Source: Apostichopus japonicus (lineage: Eukaryota; Echinodermata; Holothuroidea; Aspidochirotida; Stichopodidae). Taken from it: a DNA stretch of 64,000 nucleotides. A model generated the notes under the pieces. That model had not been told where the DNA came from, made no database searches, and saw only the letters and a list, made by a program, of their open reading frames with translations. Positions 49,201 through 61,261 of the stretch are shown here, one piece after another; within the stretch, counting starts at the first letter, position 1, and each line of letters opens with the position of its first letter. The stretch is from NCBI RefSeq assembly GCF_037975245.1, contig NC_092565.1, positions 19,686,499-19,750,498 of the forward strand, in the 5' to 3' direction. The position numbers were made by a program, and so were the translations under genes.

Positions 49201-52200
49201 GCAACAAATTAGAAGCATTTAAGAGGATTAGGTGGTAGTTTCTCCGTATAAAATGGTTGAAATGGTTGGACTAAACATTTAAGAGAAACGATGAAGATGT
49301 TATTTCGTCTGTTCAACGACTTCTTAAACTGATATGCATAAAATCAAGGTGGTTATGTAACGTGGTAAAATCAGCAGTAAAGTAGTCTATGAATTTGAAT
49401 GATTGCATTTCCTTTTCTGTTACTTTGTTAAGTTTTTGGTTACAACGTACGCTTACAGCATATGTTCTAATTACATATTATTAAACTCTTGAGAGAAGCT
49501 AGTTAACCCTCCAAAGCAAAAACAATCTGAACTTAAACAAGGCCACCATACTTTTCATTGCAGCCTACTTTGCATATAACAATATGGCCAGAAGCTTCTA
49601 ATTTCATTAACTGAACATTAATTTGTGAAGTATTTTCCAGTATCCGACCAAATGCTGATGTGTGTTTCTCACCTTTTAAGAGGTGAACGAGCCTCTTTGT
49701 CAAAAAATAAAGCTACTGTTGAAATGTAACATGCACTGATAGCATTTGTCTCTAATGACCTACCTCTCTCATATCATATGATATTATTTCTTTGGCAGGA
49801 TGAGTCTGGGCATTATTCACAGGTTGATGTGTTATCAGAAAAAGTGTCGTGTGAGGCTTCAGTATCCATGGAAGGACCTGTGGACATGTAAGTACCTACA
49901 CTCTCGCAGGGTTTCCATGGCGATGGCAATCGTGGAAAAGTTATGAACATTTTACAGAAGGAATTCTCAGGTCACTGGAATTAGTTATATCGTAATACTT
50001 GGAATTGCCAGAAACCAACCATGCAATTCCCCATTGTTGTAGTACATTTTACATCAATGTTGGGATATTTTGAGTTGAAAAGAGCAAAGAAAATATCAGC
50101 TAGAATAGGATTCCAAACCAATGATAACAGACGATCGTGGCACATTTACACGACAGTGTGAAAGAAGCTTAAGACGGCCAAACAAAATCTGTATTAATAT
50201 TGGAGAAGTTTCTTGAAACTTGTGTTATCAGTGTAGACTTAACTGGAGATTCAGAGAGTTTGATAAACACGATAACGAACACTCTTTGTTTTTAATTTCT
50301 TACAGCGTTAATTAATCTACTGAAATACCTTCTCTCCAACGAGTCGATACTATTACCTTCTCAGAATATCTTTGAACTTGCATGCAAGGTAAGTTTGGTC
50401 CTTCTTTTAATGGAAGTAACGTTGTAAATATAGTGAACTACCAAATATACAGTAATTTGGCAAATTTACTTTGAATAAATTACTTTATCCCCCTTGATAA
50501 TGAAAGTACTCATTGAAAGAATGAATATCTCTTGTTATTCTGCTGTCAGGGAATAGAGAAAGAGAGAGAAAAAAAACTGTTAACAAACTGCTTATCTACT
50601 GCAAAGAAGAGCATGTGTAGGTAAACTAAAACATTTAGAGGGACTTGTGTTTCAATCCTTCAGTCCTTCAATCTTTCAGTCCTTCAATCTTTCAATCAGG
50701 ATCTTCATCTGAGGTTGAATGAAATGAAACAAAACTAAGATCACGTGTAGAGAGACAGACAACTGAATTGGAAAGGAATAGAATTAATTTCATTTTTGCC
50801 TGGTAGAAAAGTTAATCAGTAAACCAGTGAATCTGTTTGTTTCGATAACATTGAAAGCTCTAGAATTTGTACTCCAAGCCTATTTTAGGACTGATGGTCT
50901 TTAATCTTGTCTGTTTCGTTGTTTTGGTAGGTTGTGAATCTTTTTAATCTATTCATCACCTACGGAGATACATTCTTGCCGACAGCCGGTAGCTACGATG
51001 AACTATATTATGAAATCATTAGAATGCACCAAGTCTTCGACAACCTCTATTCACTTGGTAAGTTGAGTCATAGAAAGGGCTTGGAGATTCGCAAAAGTTT
51101 TTGGTGAAGGAGGAAAGAAGTTTGCAAGATGATCATATGGCATCTCATTTGTCTTTCTTGTTTTAATCATTCAGTTGAAATGTATTCCATTGTTTCAATT
51201 GTTCCCTCTCATTTATATTCATTTTGCTTAATTGGTTCCATTCATTAACAAGTTTTCCAATCACTTACCTATGTTTCGCTTTAAGATTTGGTTTTTTTAT
51301 ATATATATTTCCTCATTTCCAATGTGTAATTTGTCTCATTTTAATCCTTTGTAAGTTTGTATTTATTTGACTTGGTTTTGATTTCTTTCCTTTCTCTTTC
51401 TAAAGTTCTTCTAAACTTATTCATTTCACTTTTTAATTCCTTCCATATCTTTTATTCATCTCATTCAGTTTTTGTGTTCATTTTCTTTCATTTTATTGAT
51501 ATCTGTCTGTTATATGAATTAGTCTGTTTTTTTCCATCACTTCAATCTCAGATAGATTGAACACTGTAATACTAAATGCCCTTAGAAACCCCTTGTAGGG
51601 AGTGACTTTTTGTTCTGTCGTAGGGGTTGTGTGCCTGATGACATTTCATAGTTGTGAATTGTTACTTAATTTGATATGTTTTTAGTGAGAGCAAAATAAA
51701 AGAGTCTGGTGTTCACATTTTTTATTTTTTTCTTGATTGATAAGAACTAGTCAAGCTATCGTCCTCTTTTCGATGTTACATCTCTTTCAGCCCTTCGTCA
51801 TTCCACCAACTCTGGTGAATTTAAGATCACGGCAAACAAACTGACCAACTGTCTGGTAAATGTCAGGTGAGTCTGTCCAATCAGAATTAAACATTTAAAG
51901 TAATTTGCATGTTTCTTTCTCATCACTAATTCTACAATTTGAATCCAGTTGTATAGCATTACCATGGTTCAACTAGTTAATGGAGTTTCATTTGTATGGA
52001 CAAAAGTTTGACTGTTATGTAGAAGTTATACATTTAGACATGTTGCTGTTTCAAAGTTTTTTCAGTTGACTTTTCAAAACCTGCAAGTTTTATCTATTTT
52101 TAATTTGGAACCTAAAGAATATATTCGGATGAGCAATGGAACACCGACTGGGGAAATTATAAACATTTGAAATAAGACATTTCAAAGCATAAAGAAGCTG

Positions 52201-54145
52201 TGAGAAGAATCTGTCTTTAGGGGAGTATAGGGGGTATAGGAATAAGAAGGGTGGATGGGGGGGGGGAGGTGGTTGTTAGTGCTTCAAGAGCACCTGTTTA
52301 GATAAACATGACTAATTTATCATGCCCTATTATCTCAGGTTATTTTGAGCATTTAGGGTTCTCCCCATTTCCTACACACATGCTGATGGAAGTAGCAGTT
52401 GTCAACAGTAACCTTTACCTACCTGTAGTCTTTAGTTGTAACATTCATGTTTTCACTGTTGTTTATTAATAGTGTTGTTTTCTTATTTGCTTAACCTCTC
52501 TAGGGCAATAGTGAACCATTTCACCCCAAAAGTGGATTCCGTCTCGGCTGTCAGTACCCAACCGTCACTCTCAGAGGAACAGGTAAGGAAAAAGCTTGTT
52601 GTGTGTTTTCTATTTAGATATGATCAAACGTTGTTGTAGCTTTAAGGAAACTTCAATTTCAAGCGTGCCATTTTAAGGTCATCTCTTACTCACTTTACTA
52701 GATGTCTGTCGTTTATCAATCCAGTACCATAGAGGGGATTGGGCAGTGAATGAAGATGGAAGACTCCACTTCTGGGATTGGACATCAATTAGACCTTCTA
52801 AGGGACAGCAAACTGATAGGCTACGTTTGAAGTAGCAACAAAAACCTGTGTATTTCATCTTACTTGCATTGCTTTTTTTAATGTAAAAAGTTGCATAGAA
52901 TCTTCTGGGAATTTTGATGGTAAACCCAGAGGGTCCTAGTGAGACCTCTGGATACCCAGGGTGTAAGCTCTCAATCGAACCATTGGCACAAAGTTACATA
53001 AGGCTTATCTATATAGCACTGATCAGTCTCGAAACTGCTGCCGTGGCAACCAATCTTGTCAACAAACCATCTAATGCAGTGTAGAGACAGTTTGATTCAC
53101 AATTATGTAGTGTTGCTGCAGCTAACTGTTAGCACCCAACAGATGGCCATCACGATCCACGAAACTCTGAGACTTAAGGTGATATGTGCGTAGGGCAGGT
53201 AAGATGCATACAGATACATCGTTCTGCTGGTTGCTATGGAGCTCTGCCATTGAAACATCACAGTGTTGTATCTATATGGAACATGTATTGTCACATTCTG
53301 TACATCTGTATGGTATTTTTGGATGCGGTAACTGGTTTATTTAACATTTGTGATTCTCTGGGTTTTGCTTGACAGGTCCTGGAAGTGGTGAAATCAAATT
53401 ATGACACATTGACGCTAAAACTGCAGGACAGTCTGGACCAGTACGAGAGATACGCCGAAAAACCGAAGCAGTCAGCGTTTTTTACTGCACTGGTAGGATC
53501 TCACTCCTCATTTACCATCCGTCAGCAAAATATGTAAATCTTAGTGAAAATTCCTCAAGTTGTAAAGCTTTTAAAAGGTCATAGAATTTGCTGGATCTAC
53601 ACACCTTTGACTTTGGGTCCGTGAGGAAGGATTCATCAACGTCAAAACTTGCAAAAATGTTATAAATACTTATTTGTTTCAAAAGTCAGCATAAGATGCC
53701 ATGGCATAAGAATTTTTGGGTAGTTGTTAGGAATTTGTGTCATATCCAGTGAACATCCGCCTCGTTTGTACAGTCAAATCCGTTATTTGTAACCAGCGAC
53801 CTTAAAGGGCATGAGTGTTGTTCCCAGATCTTAGCATGCCAACAATTTTGCTAAAAGGTTTTAAAAAAAAATCCTGTGGGTGGCCAATAAGGACATGATC
53901 TGCTGTCAGCATAGGTGACCATTTTCTGGTTGATCTAGCATATTTAATGGCATCCTCCTATCCATGTGCTCTATTTACTTTTTTTCATATCCATTTTTGT
54001 GTAATATTTTTCTCTTTTTTCTTTTTTTTCGTCAAATATTTCTTGGCTACAGGTGCGGTCCATCATTCTCAAGTTTAGGCGGGCACTCACCGTCACAAAC
54101 CTGGAGCAACAGAGCGTACTCCAGGAATTCTCGACGATACAGTGA
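37220..54145 (+). CDS. ARMH3: Armadillo-like helical domain-containing protein 3
   Basis: Orthologue of human ARMH3/C10orf76, a Golgi protein that binds PI4KB and supports PI4P production. Coding exons: 37220-37318, 37676-37732, 38136-38201, 38728-38808, 39249-39356, 39901-39993, 40568-40642, 41063-41149, 42082-42138, 42562-42605, 42770-42833, 43473-43519, 44115-44196, 45123-45201, 45650-45742, 46483-46541, 47865-47930, 48117-48186, 48691-48751, 49799-49887, 50306-50388, 50931-51057, 51791-51866, 52504-52582, 53376-53492, 54053-54145. All are GT-AG and the frame stays open, giving 683 aa (human 689). Recognisable blocks: [118 protein letters not shown] and the C-terminus [10 protein letters not shown] Pro/Ser/Thr-rich linker (about 321-346) precedes the conserved C-terminal DUF1741 region. 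The ATG follows an acceptor at 37210, implying an untranslated upstream exon. Confidence 0.96.
40768..40792. repeat. Poly(A) tract
   Basis: Run of 25 A in ARMH3 intron 7. No retroposed sequence was recognised upstream of it. Confidence 0.9.
44815..44973 (+). repeat. Duplicated copy of ARMH3 intron end plus exon 14 start
   Basis: Resembles 45005-45163 at a constant 190-bp offset: TCTTGCTAATTTAAT, CAAATTTTGTAA, TTTTTTTATCACTTTTCCA(T/C), then CAG and AATCATGCAGAACCTGTT. The copy includes a usable acceptor (44931-44932) and a pseudo-exon that begins N-H-A-E-P-V and then meets TAA. The true exon at 45123 reads N-H-S-E-P-V-S-P-T. Splicing to this copy would truncate ARMH3. Confidence 0.85.
46650..46930 (-). 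mobile_element. tRNA-derived SINE
   Basis: On the minus strand the head (near 46930) has tRNA-like Pol III boxes: an A-box-like GTGGCCAATTGGCTAAAG and a B box GGTTCGATTCC (46868-46878, complement). The tail ends CGCTGGTATAAAGCGC. Phrases such as TTGCCCAAGGACACAACG are typical of this kind of aquatic-animal SINE. It lies in ARMH3 intron 16. Confidence 0.75.
48752..49045 (+). repeat. About 78-bp tandem repeat starting at a splice donor
   Basis: Four units, each with AAGTATCAGCAACCTT, GTTGATTAA(G/A)GAGGG, TCAAAGGTCA and GTGGTACTGAT, with the AAGTATC phrase at 48754, 48817, 48895 and 48972. The first unit overlaps the ARMH3 exon 19 donor (AAT|GTAAGTATC). In later units the donor GT reads AT. Each unit carries GGGTCAAAGGTCA or a one-base variant. 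Confidence 0.9.
50651..50697. repeat. TTTCAATC/CTTCAGTC short tandem repeat
   Basis: Alternating TTCAATCCTTCAGTCC and TTCAATCTTTCAGTCC units in ARMH3 intron 21. Confidence 0.75.
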
Positions 54146-54456
54146 ACGCAACTCGACAACCGTATCTTCCAGGGTGCAATATGGTCAAAACAGAGGAACA
54201 AAATTTGAATGATGCAATTAAAAGTGACAGCCACTTGAACTCATGGTGAAAACAGTTTGACTGAACTATTTATTGAAACAGATATATATTTAACTCAACA
54301 ATTGTTCTGTCATTGCAATTGTATTCTTATGAGCTAAAATGAGTTTAACTTTTGTAGAAGTGACCGCTGTACCACCTTGGAGGCCATTTGCTTATTGACG
54401 AGCTGACAGGTCACAACGATTACTTAGGTTTTGTAATGACTGTTGATATTTATAAG

Positions 54457-54582
54457 TTGTTCGTAAACCAACCAAGGAAACGGAAGCTGTTGACTCAAAG
54501 ATTCAGGTGATGCGATGCAGAATCTACGAGAGAGGACCCCAAAATAGTCGTCAAAATAAGGTCGTTTTGGAAGGTGAAAGAA
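54457..54582 (+). repeat. Duplicated 125-bp segment, copy 1
   Basis: Shares AACCAAGGAAA-, GACTC(A/C)AAGATTCAG, TGATGCGATGCAGAATCTA, GAGAGGACC and AATAGTC(G/A)TC with 57899-58022. One frame from 54472 stays open here (TKETEAVDSKIQVMRCRIYE...) but is stopped within the second copy, so coding is unlikely. Confidence 0.75.
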
Positions 54583-54843
54583 AACCAGACGTGTAGTGTT
54601 TGTTTACTCGTAAAAGTCTTCTAGTCTAGTTGCCCGAACTGATACTCTGTCCCTTGTGGATTTATACTCATACTCAATAGTCCTTACCCTTTCTGTACCC
54701 AAGTAAGGATGCAAGACTATATAGGTACTCGTACTCTTGCTTAGAGCCTTGTACTCGTATCGAGGGACAATGTAGTTGTACTCAAATACTCATACTGTTG
54801 TACTCGTGTTATGAGTCTAGAAGAAGCTAATTTTAAAGTTATA

Positions 54844-54849
54844 AATAAA
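54844..54849 (+). terminator. Candidate ARMH3 polyadenylation signal
   Basis: AATAAA about 700 nt after the ARMH3 stop codon, the first canonical hexamer downstream. Confidence 0.45.
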
Positions 54850-57458
54850 GCACTATGTTCATACTGAGTTCAACTTTGACCTGGGTTTTCTAAATGTGGG
54901 CATTAGCATAGGCTTTAGGTTAACAGGTGATACAGCATAGTAAATAACCATTAACAAATTCTTCCCTAAATTGTTTCATGATTCCAGTAGCAGGTGCGGT
55001 TGTCATGGTTATGGGATAACTAGGTCAAAGTGTTATGCTAACAAACAAACAATAGTAATTTTTAATCAACATCTTTGCAACATTTTGAAATCATTTTGTA
55101 TCTGTTTAACTCTACAAAGAAATACAAAGTGTATAAGATGATGCTAGGTTTTGTTCACATTGAAAATTTGTGGCTACTTTGCTACTAAATTGGTTTAAAA
55201 GTAAAACATCTTGGCATGATTTTTAAGGTTTTCAGATTTCTCGTCTCCACTGAAGAGTACATATGTTGCTCTTTCCCTCAGTTACTCCCTCAGTCAAATA
55301 TTTCACTGCCACGAGGTCCACGGTAATCTAACATATGCAATCTGAAAAGATACTGTGATATAAATATGTTGATTTTTTTATATGCTAGGTATTGTTCACT
55401 TTGAAAATTGTTTGCTACCTAGGCTTTGGGATCTTGTTTCTCAATTTAAAGACTTTCAAATTTAATTTCTTAATTCACTTGTGTAATCGGAACTATTTAT
55501 CGCACAAATGTGTGATCAGTTATTTAAAGTTACTAGAAAATATATTAAAATGGTGTCTGACCTTGGATGCATATTTAGTTGTGTGGTTAATAAGAGGTGA
55601 AAACTTGATTTTGATATTCAATGGCGAAACATTTTGTATCAACTTTTCTACTAGACAATCGGTAGAATCTAAAAATAAAATACATTAATTTCTTTGATAT
55701 GTTGTATACTTCACACCTGCTTTAGGGAAAATTTGGACCCTGCTCAGTCAAAGATAGAAGAAAAACCAGCTAAGAAAGTGTGAAAAACAAAGCAAACTCA
55801 AAACCATTTTTCATCAATCTGCATCTATAACACTACACACATTTGCTTTGAGCTAGATTTTGGTAAAAAATGTGAGATGGACCATCTGTGTCTCAATGGC
55901 ATAGCAAGTATCAAGTGGAAGATATTGAGACAGTATGGTTTGAAGATAATTTTATGTGCTCGAAGAAACGTTTTTTTTTTAATGTCCATGCTATAGAGAC
56001 CTCCTGTGATTCAAATGCTCTACTTGGTACTTGATATGTTTTCTGAAAAGTGTAATGCACCTATAAGTACATTCAGTGATGTTTTCATATCTGGTGACAT
56101 CGATATAAATCAAACTCATGATAAAACTAAACAAAAGAATGGACAAAATAGAAACATTGGGCTTGAAGCAGTTGGTGATAAAGCCAACTAGGGCCACTCG
56201 AATATACTGTTACATTGATTGACCGTAAATAAACTGCAAACGGAAGTCGATTACAGAACTTCATCGTTACCGAGGGCAACCTAAGTGATCGCCATCCAAT
56301 TGATGTTACAATAAATTGTTATGTATAGGAGTTAAAAAGAAGGGTCTATAAACCTGTTAAAAAATGTTGATATCCAAGGGTTTCGACACAGGATATAGCA
56401 GAATAAAGTTGTTTGATTGTTTAGATTAATTTGTTCCTCTTTAGCAGTCTAGTCTATGAAGAACTAACTAGCAACCTTTTTTCAGATGAATTATTCTTTA
56501 AAGGCAACCAACTTGTATTCTTTGTTTCTCAGGTTTATAGTCCAAAAGGAGAAAGAATATTGGTAGAATAGAATATGTAAATAATTTCAAACTGTGCAGT
56601 GTTTTAGTGAACTCAGTCTATATTTATAGATATTTAGCTAAAAAGTCAGAAAAGTAAGTCCAATTCTTCATTCGTGATTTGTGTATGTGAGTGCAAACAT
56701 TGATTCCTCATCAAAGTTTCTATGGAATGAACCCCCCCCCTCCCTCTCCAAACTTCCTTTCTCTTTAACAGTGTGGCTATCCCACAGTATAAGTATAAAC
56801 CCCATTTGAGGCATTTTTCAGGCACAATTATGTTTAAAAGTGTACACAGTTATTTTCTGGTAAATTTGTATTTTTTACAGTTTTTATTTTCATTGCAATG
56901 TTATTAGTGAATGACTTACAGTATTTAGCTACTCACTGTATGACATGAACAAATTGGTGGTAATTCTTAGTTTTGTTTTCTCTGTGATATGTACAGTATT
57001 AATAAAAGGTGGATAAAACACATTAAGTTAACAAAATCCTGCTCATATTTGCATTGGTAAATATGTTAAGATGTTGGTAAGGGAAAGATAACATTCGGGG
57101 TGGGGAGGAAAGGAAGGGAGGGAGGGAGGGGGTATGTGAAGATTTGGGCATGATAGGAATGTAGAATTGTTATTCACCATGTGTAATCAAAATTGTGTTG
57201 TCAAACTAAAGAGTAATCAATCAACAGGACCTTACCAGGCCTGACCAGAGTGGTCAGGGGGTACACCTCCAGTATCAATTAGTGGGCCAGAGAAACTATG
57301 GGATCAAAGAATAACATATCCTTATTGTCATAACATAGTTATAAGGGGGAATGGATCAAAAAAGGGGGGAAGGGTTCTTTGGACCAGGGGGGTTTTCAAT
57401 GACCCTGGATATTACACTATTAGAGGAGATATTTAGATCATGGAAAATAATGGTTGTG

Positions 57459-57551
57459 GGGGAGAGAAATGGGTGTTTGGGAGGAGAAACGGGGGTTTGG
57501 GAGGAGAAACGGGGGTTTGGGAGGAGAAAGGGGGGTTTGGGAGGAGAAAGG
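57459..57551. repeat. 20-bp G-rich minisatellite
   Basis: Four near-identical units of GGGGTTTGGGAGGAGAAA(C/G)G type, preceded by a partial unit. Runs of G3-G6 on one strand could form quadruplexes. Confidence 0.85.
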
Positions 57552-57898
57552 TTGAGATGTAGGTGAGGGGGAGGTAGGTGGAAAGTGGTAGGAATTCTGG
57601 GTCTAACTATTTGCTGCTGAAGTCTGATCCTTTCTCATATTTAACATATTTTACAATCGGGGAAGATTTGCCATAAACTAGAAAAGAAATGATTCGGAGA
57701 TATCATTTTTCATGTATGATACGAAACATGATAACTGTTTTTATGTAAAGGATATATTTTGGTGGAGAAGAGCACCTAAGTAAACCATAGATGATGGAAA
57801 ATGAAATTTATTGTAAAAAAAAATTTTTTTAAAGATCCGTGAGAAAGAATACAAACGGGTGTCTCAGTATACCAGCATGGTAAAAAATGTAAAAACTG

Positions 57899-58022
57899 TT
57901 GTTTGTAAATTAACCAAGGAAATTGAAGCTGGTGACTCCAAGATTCAGATGATGCGATGCAGAATCTAGAGAGAGGACCTAAAAATAGTCATCGAAATGA
58001 GGTCGATTTGGGAGGTGAAATA
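57899..58022 (+). repeat. Duplicated 125-bp segment, copy 2
   Basis: Second copy of 54457-54582, diverged by scattered substitutions, 3.4 kb downstream. Confidence 0.75.
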
Positions 58023-58291
58023 AAATGTATATGCGGGACAACATATTTGTTTGGTATAAATAATTGCCGCTTGATTGTACCATTCTTTTGACGCTTGGGA
58101 GCAGAGAATTCTATTTTGGGTTGGCCTTTTACTAATTCTTTCCGGAAGGGCTAGATTGGGACTGAGTGTAACATGGCCAAACTTTTGTTCTATTTCTAGG
58201 AATTATTTGTGGGGCGGGTAAATACGGGCTAGGGGCGGGAAGGGGGTGGGGAAGAGGTTAAGGAGAAGAGTATGGCGAGGATGCTGTTTGC

Positions 58292-60018
58292 CAGTGGCGT
58301 CGCCAAGGGGGGGCCAGGGGGGCACGTGCCCCCCCCTGGAAAACCTAGTGCCCCCCCCCCCCGAGTGCCCCCCCCCCATCTGAGATTTGGGTTGGTAAAA
58401 AATATATATATATTTTGTTATATTCAACTCCCATCATCTGAGTTGGTTTTTCATAAGGACAAAGAAGCACAGTAATTCGTATTTTCTTCAAATGAGCTGC
58501 GAAAAAATGAAAAAGTTTATCCTTGAACGTCGGGTATCGAAGTCGTAACCCGCGCCATCACAACAAGTGTCGATATTTACATTGCCATGTGTCAGTGCTC
58601 ACGCCATACCAGCGGATATACACGTCCGCTTCGCGAGCTACATGACTGTGAGAAGGGAGGGTACTGCAATATGTTGCCTTGGTCTGAGGTTGACAGGTTA
58701 GGAGCTGACGAAATGTGAGAATGTGAGGGTCCGCAGGCACCATACTTGCCTATATTTGTGGACCCATATATTAACCCTGTTGTGTAAGGGGTGCAGAGGT
58801 CATTTGAGGTCAGATGCTTGTAGGAACAAATGGCGAATGTTCACACCTGCATACTGAGCCATACTCGATGTGTGATCAAACTTTGGATTGCATGGTGAGA
58901 TCCCTGATAGGAGCCAAAAACGATGCTGGAACCTGTTACATCTTAATAGATAATGGGCGAAAACGAGAAGGACAAGAAAGGAGTCGGGGGTCATGCACAC
59001 ATTAATTCAACAAATGTAGGTTCTATTGATATAGGGTTAGGCATAATATCGACAGCATGTGGTTCATATCCTCTGCAAAATTCTGCGCCTTGTTAAAATC
59101 ATTACCTCAAAAATAGCAATTTCTGGAGATATCTTCAGATCGAATTTAGCATCAAATGTGGCAGCATTTTGCATCTAGCCCATCCTCCGTATGCGAAAAT
59201 TTTCCAAAGGGGAGGGGGCAGTGGCGGCGGAACCGGGGGGGGGGGGCTTGGGGGCTCAGCCCCCAATGAAAAAGTTGAGGGGGCAAATGCATGATAAGCC
59301 CCCCCAATATTTACCAAGGCTCCGAAACGTGCATCTGCCCATTTTTCAATGCATACTTGTCGATCTGTCCGATGCACACGTATACTATATAGGTGTAATA
59401 ATTTTAGTAAATGCTGGGGGGACCCTCGGCCCGTCCCCTGGCTATGGACCACATTGTCACCCCAACCGCGTCTTCACGCCCCGTGAAAAGTGGAAGCAGC
59501 GAGTGTGAGTACCGGTGAGCGCAACACAACTTCGTCTTAGGCCAATGACTTGCTTCATTTCAGCCAGTTCTCCAACATCCCCTTACTACACTCAAAAACG
59601 TCTTTGCGAGTACACTACGAGTAATAGCTACTCTCTTAAAACACCATCGAATATACAAATTACAATGCTTTTACGTGCAATCTGATAAATTGCAGGCTTG
59701 AGACCCATATTTTAGGGCTAGGTATTCGCAGCATAAACACTCGGGAAGTGCCGTTTCCGGCCATCTGGGGGTTTGAAAGACCCAAAATTTTCTTGTACGC
59801 TCCGCGCCAACCGATGGTGGCGCTCCGCTTAGATAGTATCTACACATTAGCCCCCCCCCCAATAATTTTCCCGTTCCGTCGCGCCTGGAGGGGGCACCCC
59901 TCCCCTTAGACCCCTCCCCCAGGACGGCGATCCGTATCCACCTAAGTGCCCCCCCCCATCAAATGCTGGTGTCTCCCCTGTGCCCCCCCCCAGACTGAAA
60001 AGTCTGGTGACGCCACTG
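58292..60018. mobile_element. hAT-like non-autonomous transposon
   Basis: Starts CAGTGGCGTCGCCA and ends TGGTGACGCCACTG. The 8-bp CTGTTTGC repeats exactly on both sides (58284-58291, 60019-60026). These are hAT features (8-bp duplication, CAGTGGCG-type ends). The body is C/G-tract rich, contains a second end-like start (CAGTGGCGGCGGAACCGGGG near 59219) and an inverted CTAAGCGGAGCG repeat copy. No transposase was recognised. Confidence 0.85.
59745..59832 (-). repeat. Dispersed CTAAGCGGAGCGCCACC repeat, copy 3
   Basis: The minus strand reads CTAAGCGGAGCGCCACCATC, then GGTTGGCGCGGAGCGTACAA and CCAGATGGCCGGAAACGGCA. It is closest to the copy at 18238 and lies within the hAT-like element. Confidence 0.7.
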
Positions 60019-60026
60019 CTGTTTGC

Positions 60027-60599
60027 TAGGTTTCCACCAATACGTTTTTCTCCGGTCTTTTCTACTTTACTAAATCTGATCTTTTGTAAGTATTAGCGGG
60101 ATATCGTTTCGCTGGAATGGTGTGTGTGTGGGGGGGGGGGGGGGGGCTGGAGTGGAATAGAAGCAACTTTCTTATAATGTCAGCGAGCCTATACAACTCA
60201 GTCAAATGAGGGGAAGAGACATGGAAAATGCCGGTCTTCAATTTCCTTTAAGACCCTCTATCAGGTGCTCTGACAGAATTAAGGGGTAAAAAATCTGGCT
60301 AGATTGGTATTGTGTCTAACGCGACCCAATGTTTATATTCCTTCCAGGGAATAGTTGGTGGGCACTTGTTGGACTAACTAGAATCAGAGGATAGAAGGCA
60401 AGTAGTGATTTATTTGAAGTGGTTATATCCACTCAAATACAAATACAAAATTAACGGTCTGTTGTTTTGTGAATAGATATTTCAATATCTCAGAACAGCA
60501 GACCTATTCAGCACTTCTTTATACAACGTGTTTGGAATATCACCTTTGAGAGGCACGTTTACGGAAGCGTAGAAGGGACATGGTGATGAAAGAGAAACA
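60027..60599. other. Intergenic DNA, nothing recognised
   Basis: Holds a poly-G run (60130-60146) and otherwise unique AT-rich sequence. No exon or RNA gene seen. Confidence 0.5.
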
Positions 60600-60940
60600 A
60601 ACTCGTCAAAATGACAAAATTCAGAAAAATGACGTATTGCCGAGTTTAACAACTCGTCAAAACGACAAAATTATTAAATTTGCCGAGATGCAACAAGTCG
60701 TCAAAATGACAAATTCTGAAAATTGACGTTTTGCCAAGATACAATAACTCATCAAAATGACAAAAATCTGAAAATTGACGTTTTGCCGAGATACAACAAG
60801 TCGTCAAAATGACAAAAATTTGAATCTCAACGTTTTGCCGAGATACAACAAGTCGTCAAAATGACAACAATTTGAAAATTGACGTTTTGTCGAGATAAAA
60901 CAAGTCGTCAAAATGACAAAATTTTGAAAATCGACGTTTT
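60600..60940. repeat. 52-bp minisatellite next to the tRNA array
   Basis: Seven units marked by CGTCAAAATGACAAAA at 60604, 60655, 60699, 60750 (CATCA), 60802, 60854 and 60906. Each then has TTGAAAATTGACGTTTTGCC and GAGATACAACAAGT. The phrase GTCAAAATGAC is itself a small inverted repeat. The last unit runs directly into a tRNA 3' half. Confidence 0.9.
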
Positions 60941-60968
60941 AACCCAGGTTCGAATCCTGGTCACGGCA
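60941..60968 (+). pseudogene. tRNA-His 3' fragment
   Basis: Only the variable-loop end, T arm and acceptor 3' strand (AACCCAGGTTCGAATCCTGG, then TCACGGCA). The break sits at the minisatellite border, so this first unit is truncated. Confidence 0.9.
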
Positions 60969-61189
60969 TGATTTTTTTTTCGCTTTTCAAGGCATATCTT
61001 CAAAACGTCCAAAGGATAACGTCGTTTGGGAATTCCTTACCACAAGTGCTCCGGCGGCTGCATGTTTTTTTTTTGGCCTTAAAATTTAATTATGTTTGTA
61101 CAATTATTTGCTTGTCATATCATTCAATGATAGGCAGATATATATTTATTGCTCGAGATACCTTTTGACATAGATCCACAGCGTGGCTC

Positions 61190-61261
61190 GCCGTGATCGT
61201 CTAGAGGTTAGGACATTACGTTGTGGCCGTAATAACCCAGGTTCGAATCCTGGTCACGGCA
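61190..61261 (+). tRNA. tRNA-His(GUG), copy 1
   Basis: 72 nt. Acceptor stem GCCGTGA/TCACGGC with A73, anticodon arm TTACG-TTGTGGC-CGTAA with anticodon GTG, T arm CCAGG-TTCGAAT-CCTGG. The base before G1 is C, so the G-1 of mature tRNA-His must be added after transcription, as in other eukaryotes. A T-run terminator follows within 5 nt. Copies 1, 2, 3, 4, 5 and 7 are identical. Confidence 0.97.

Larger units (their letters stand above)
54146..58283. other. ARMH3 3' UTR and intergenic DNA
   Basis: No further exon was recognised. It contains a TACTCGTACTC-rich stretch (54640-54830), several AATAAA hexamers (54844, 56402, 57001), G-rich tracts (57097-57131 and the 20-bp repeat at 57459-57551), and a segment present twice (54457-54582, 57899-58022). 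Confidence 0.5.
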
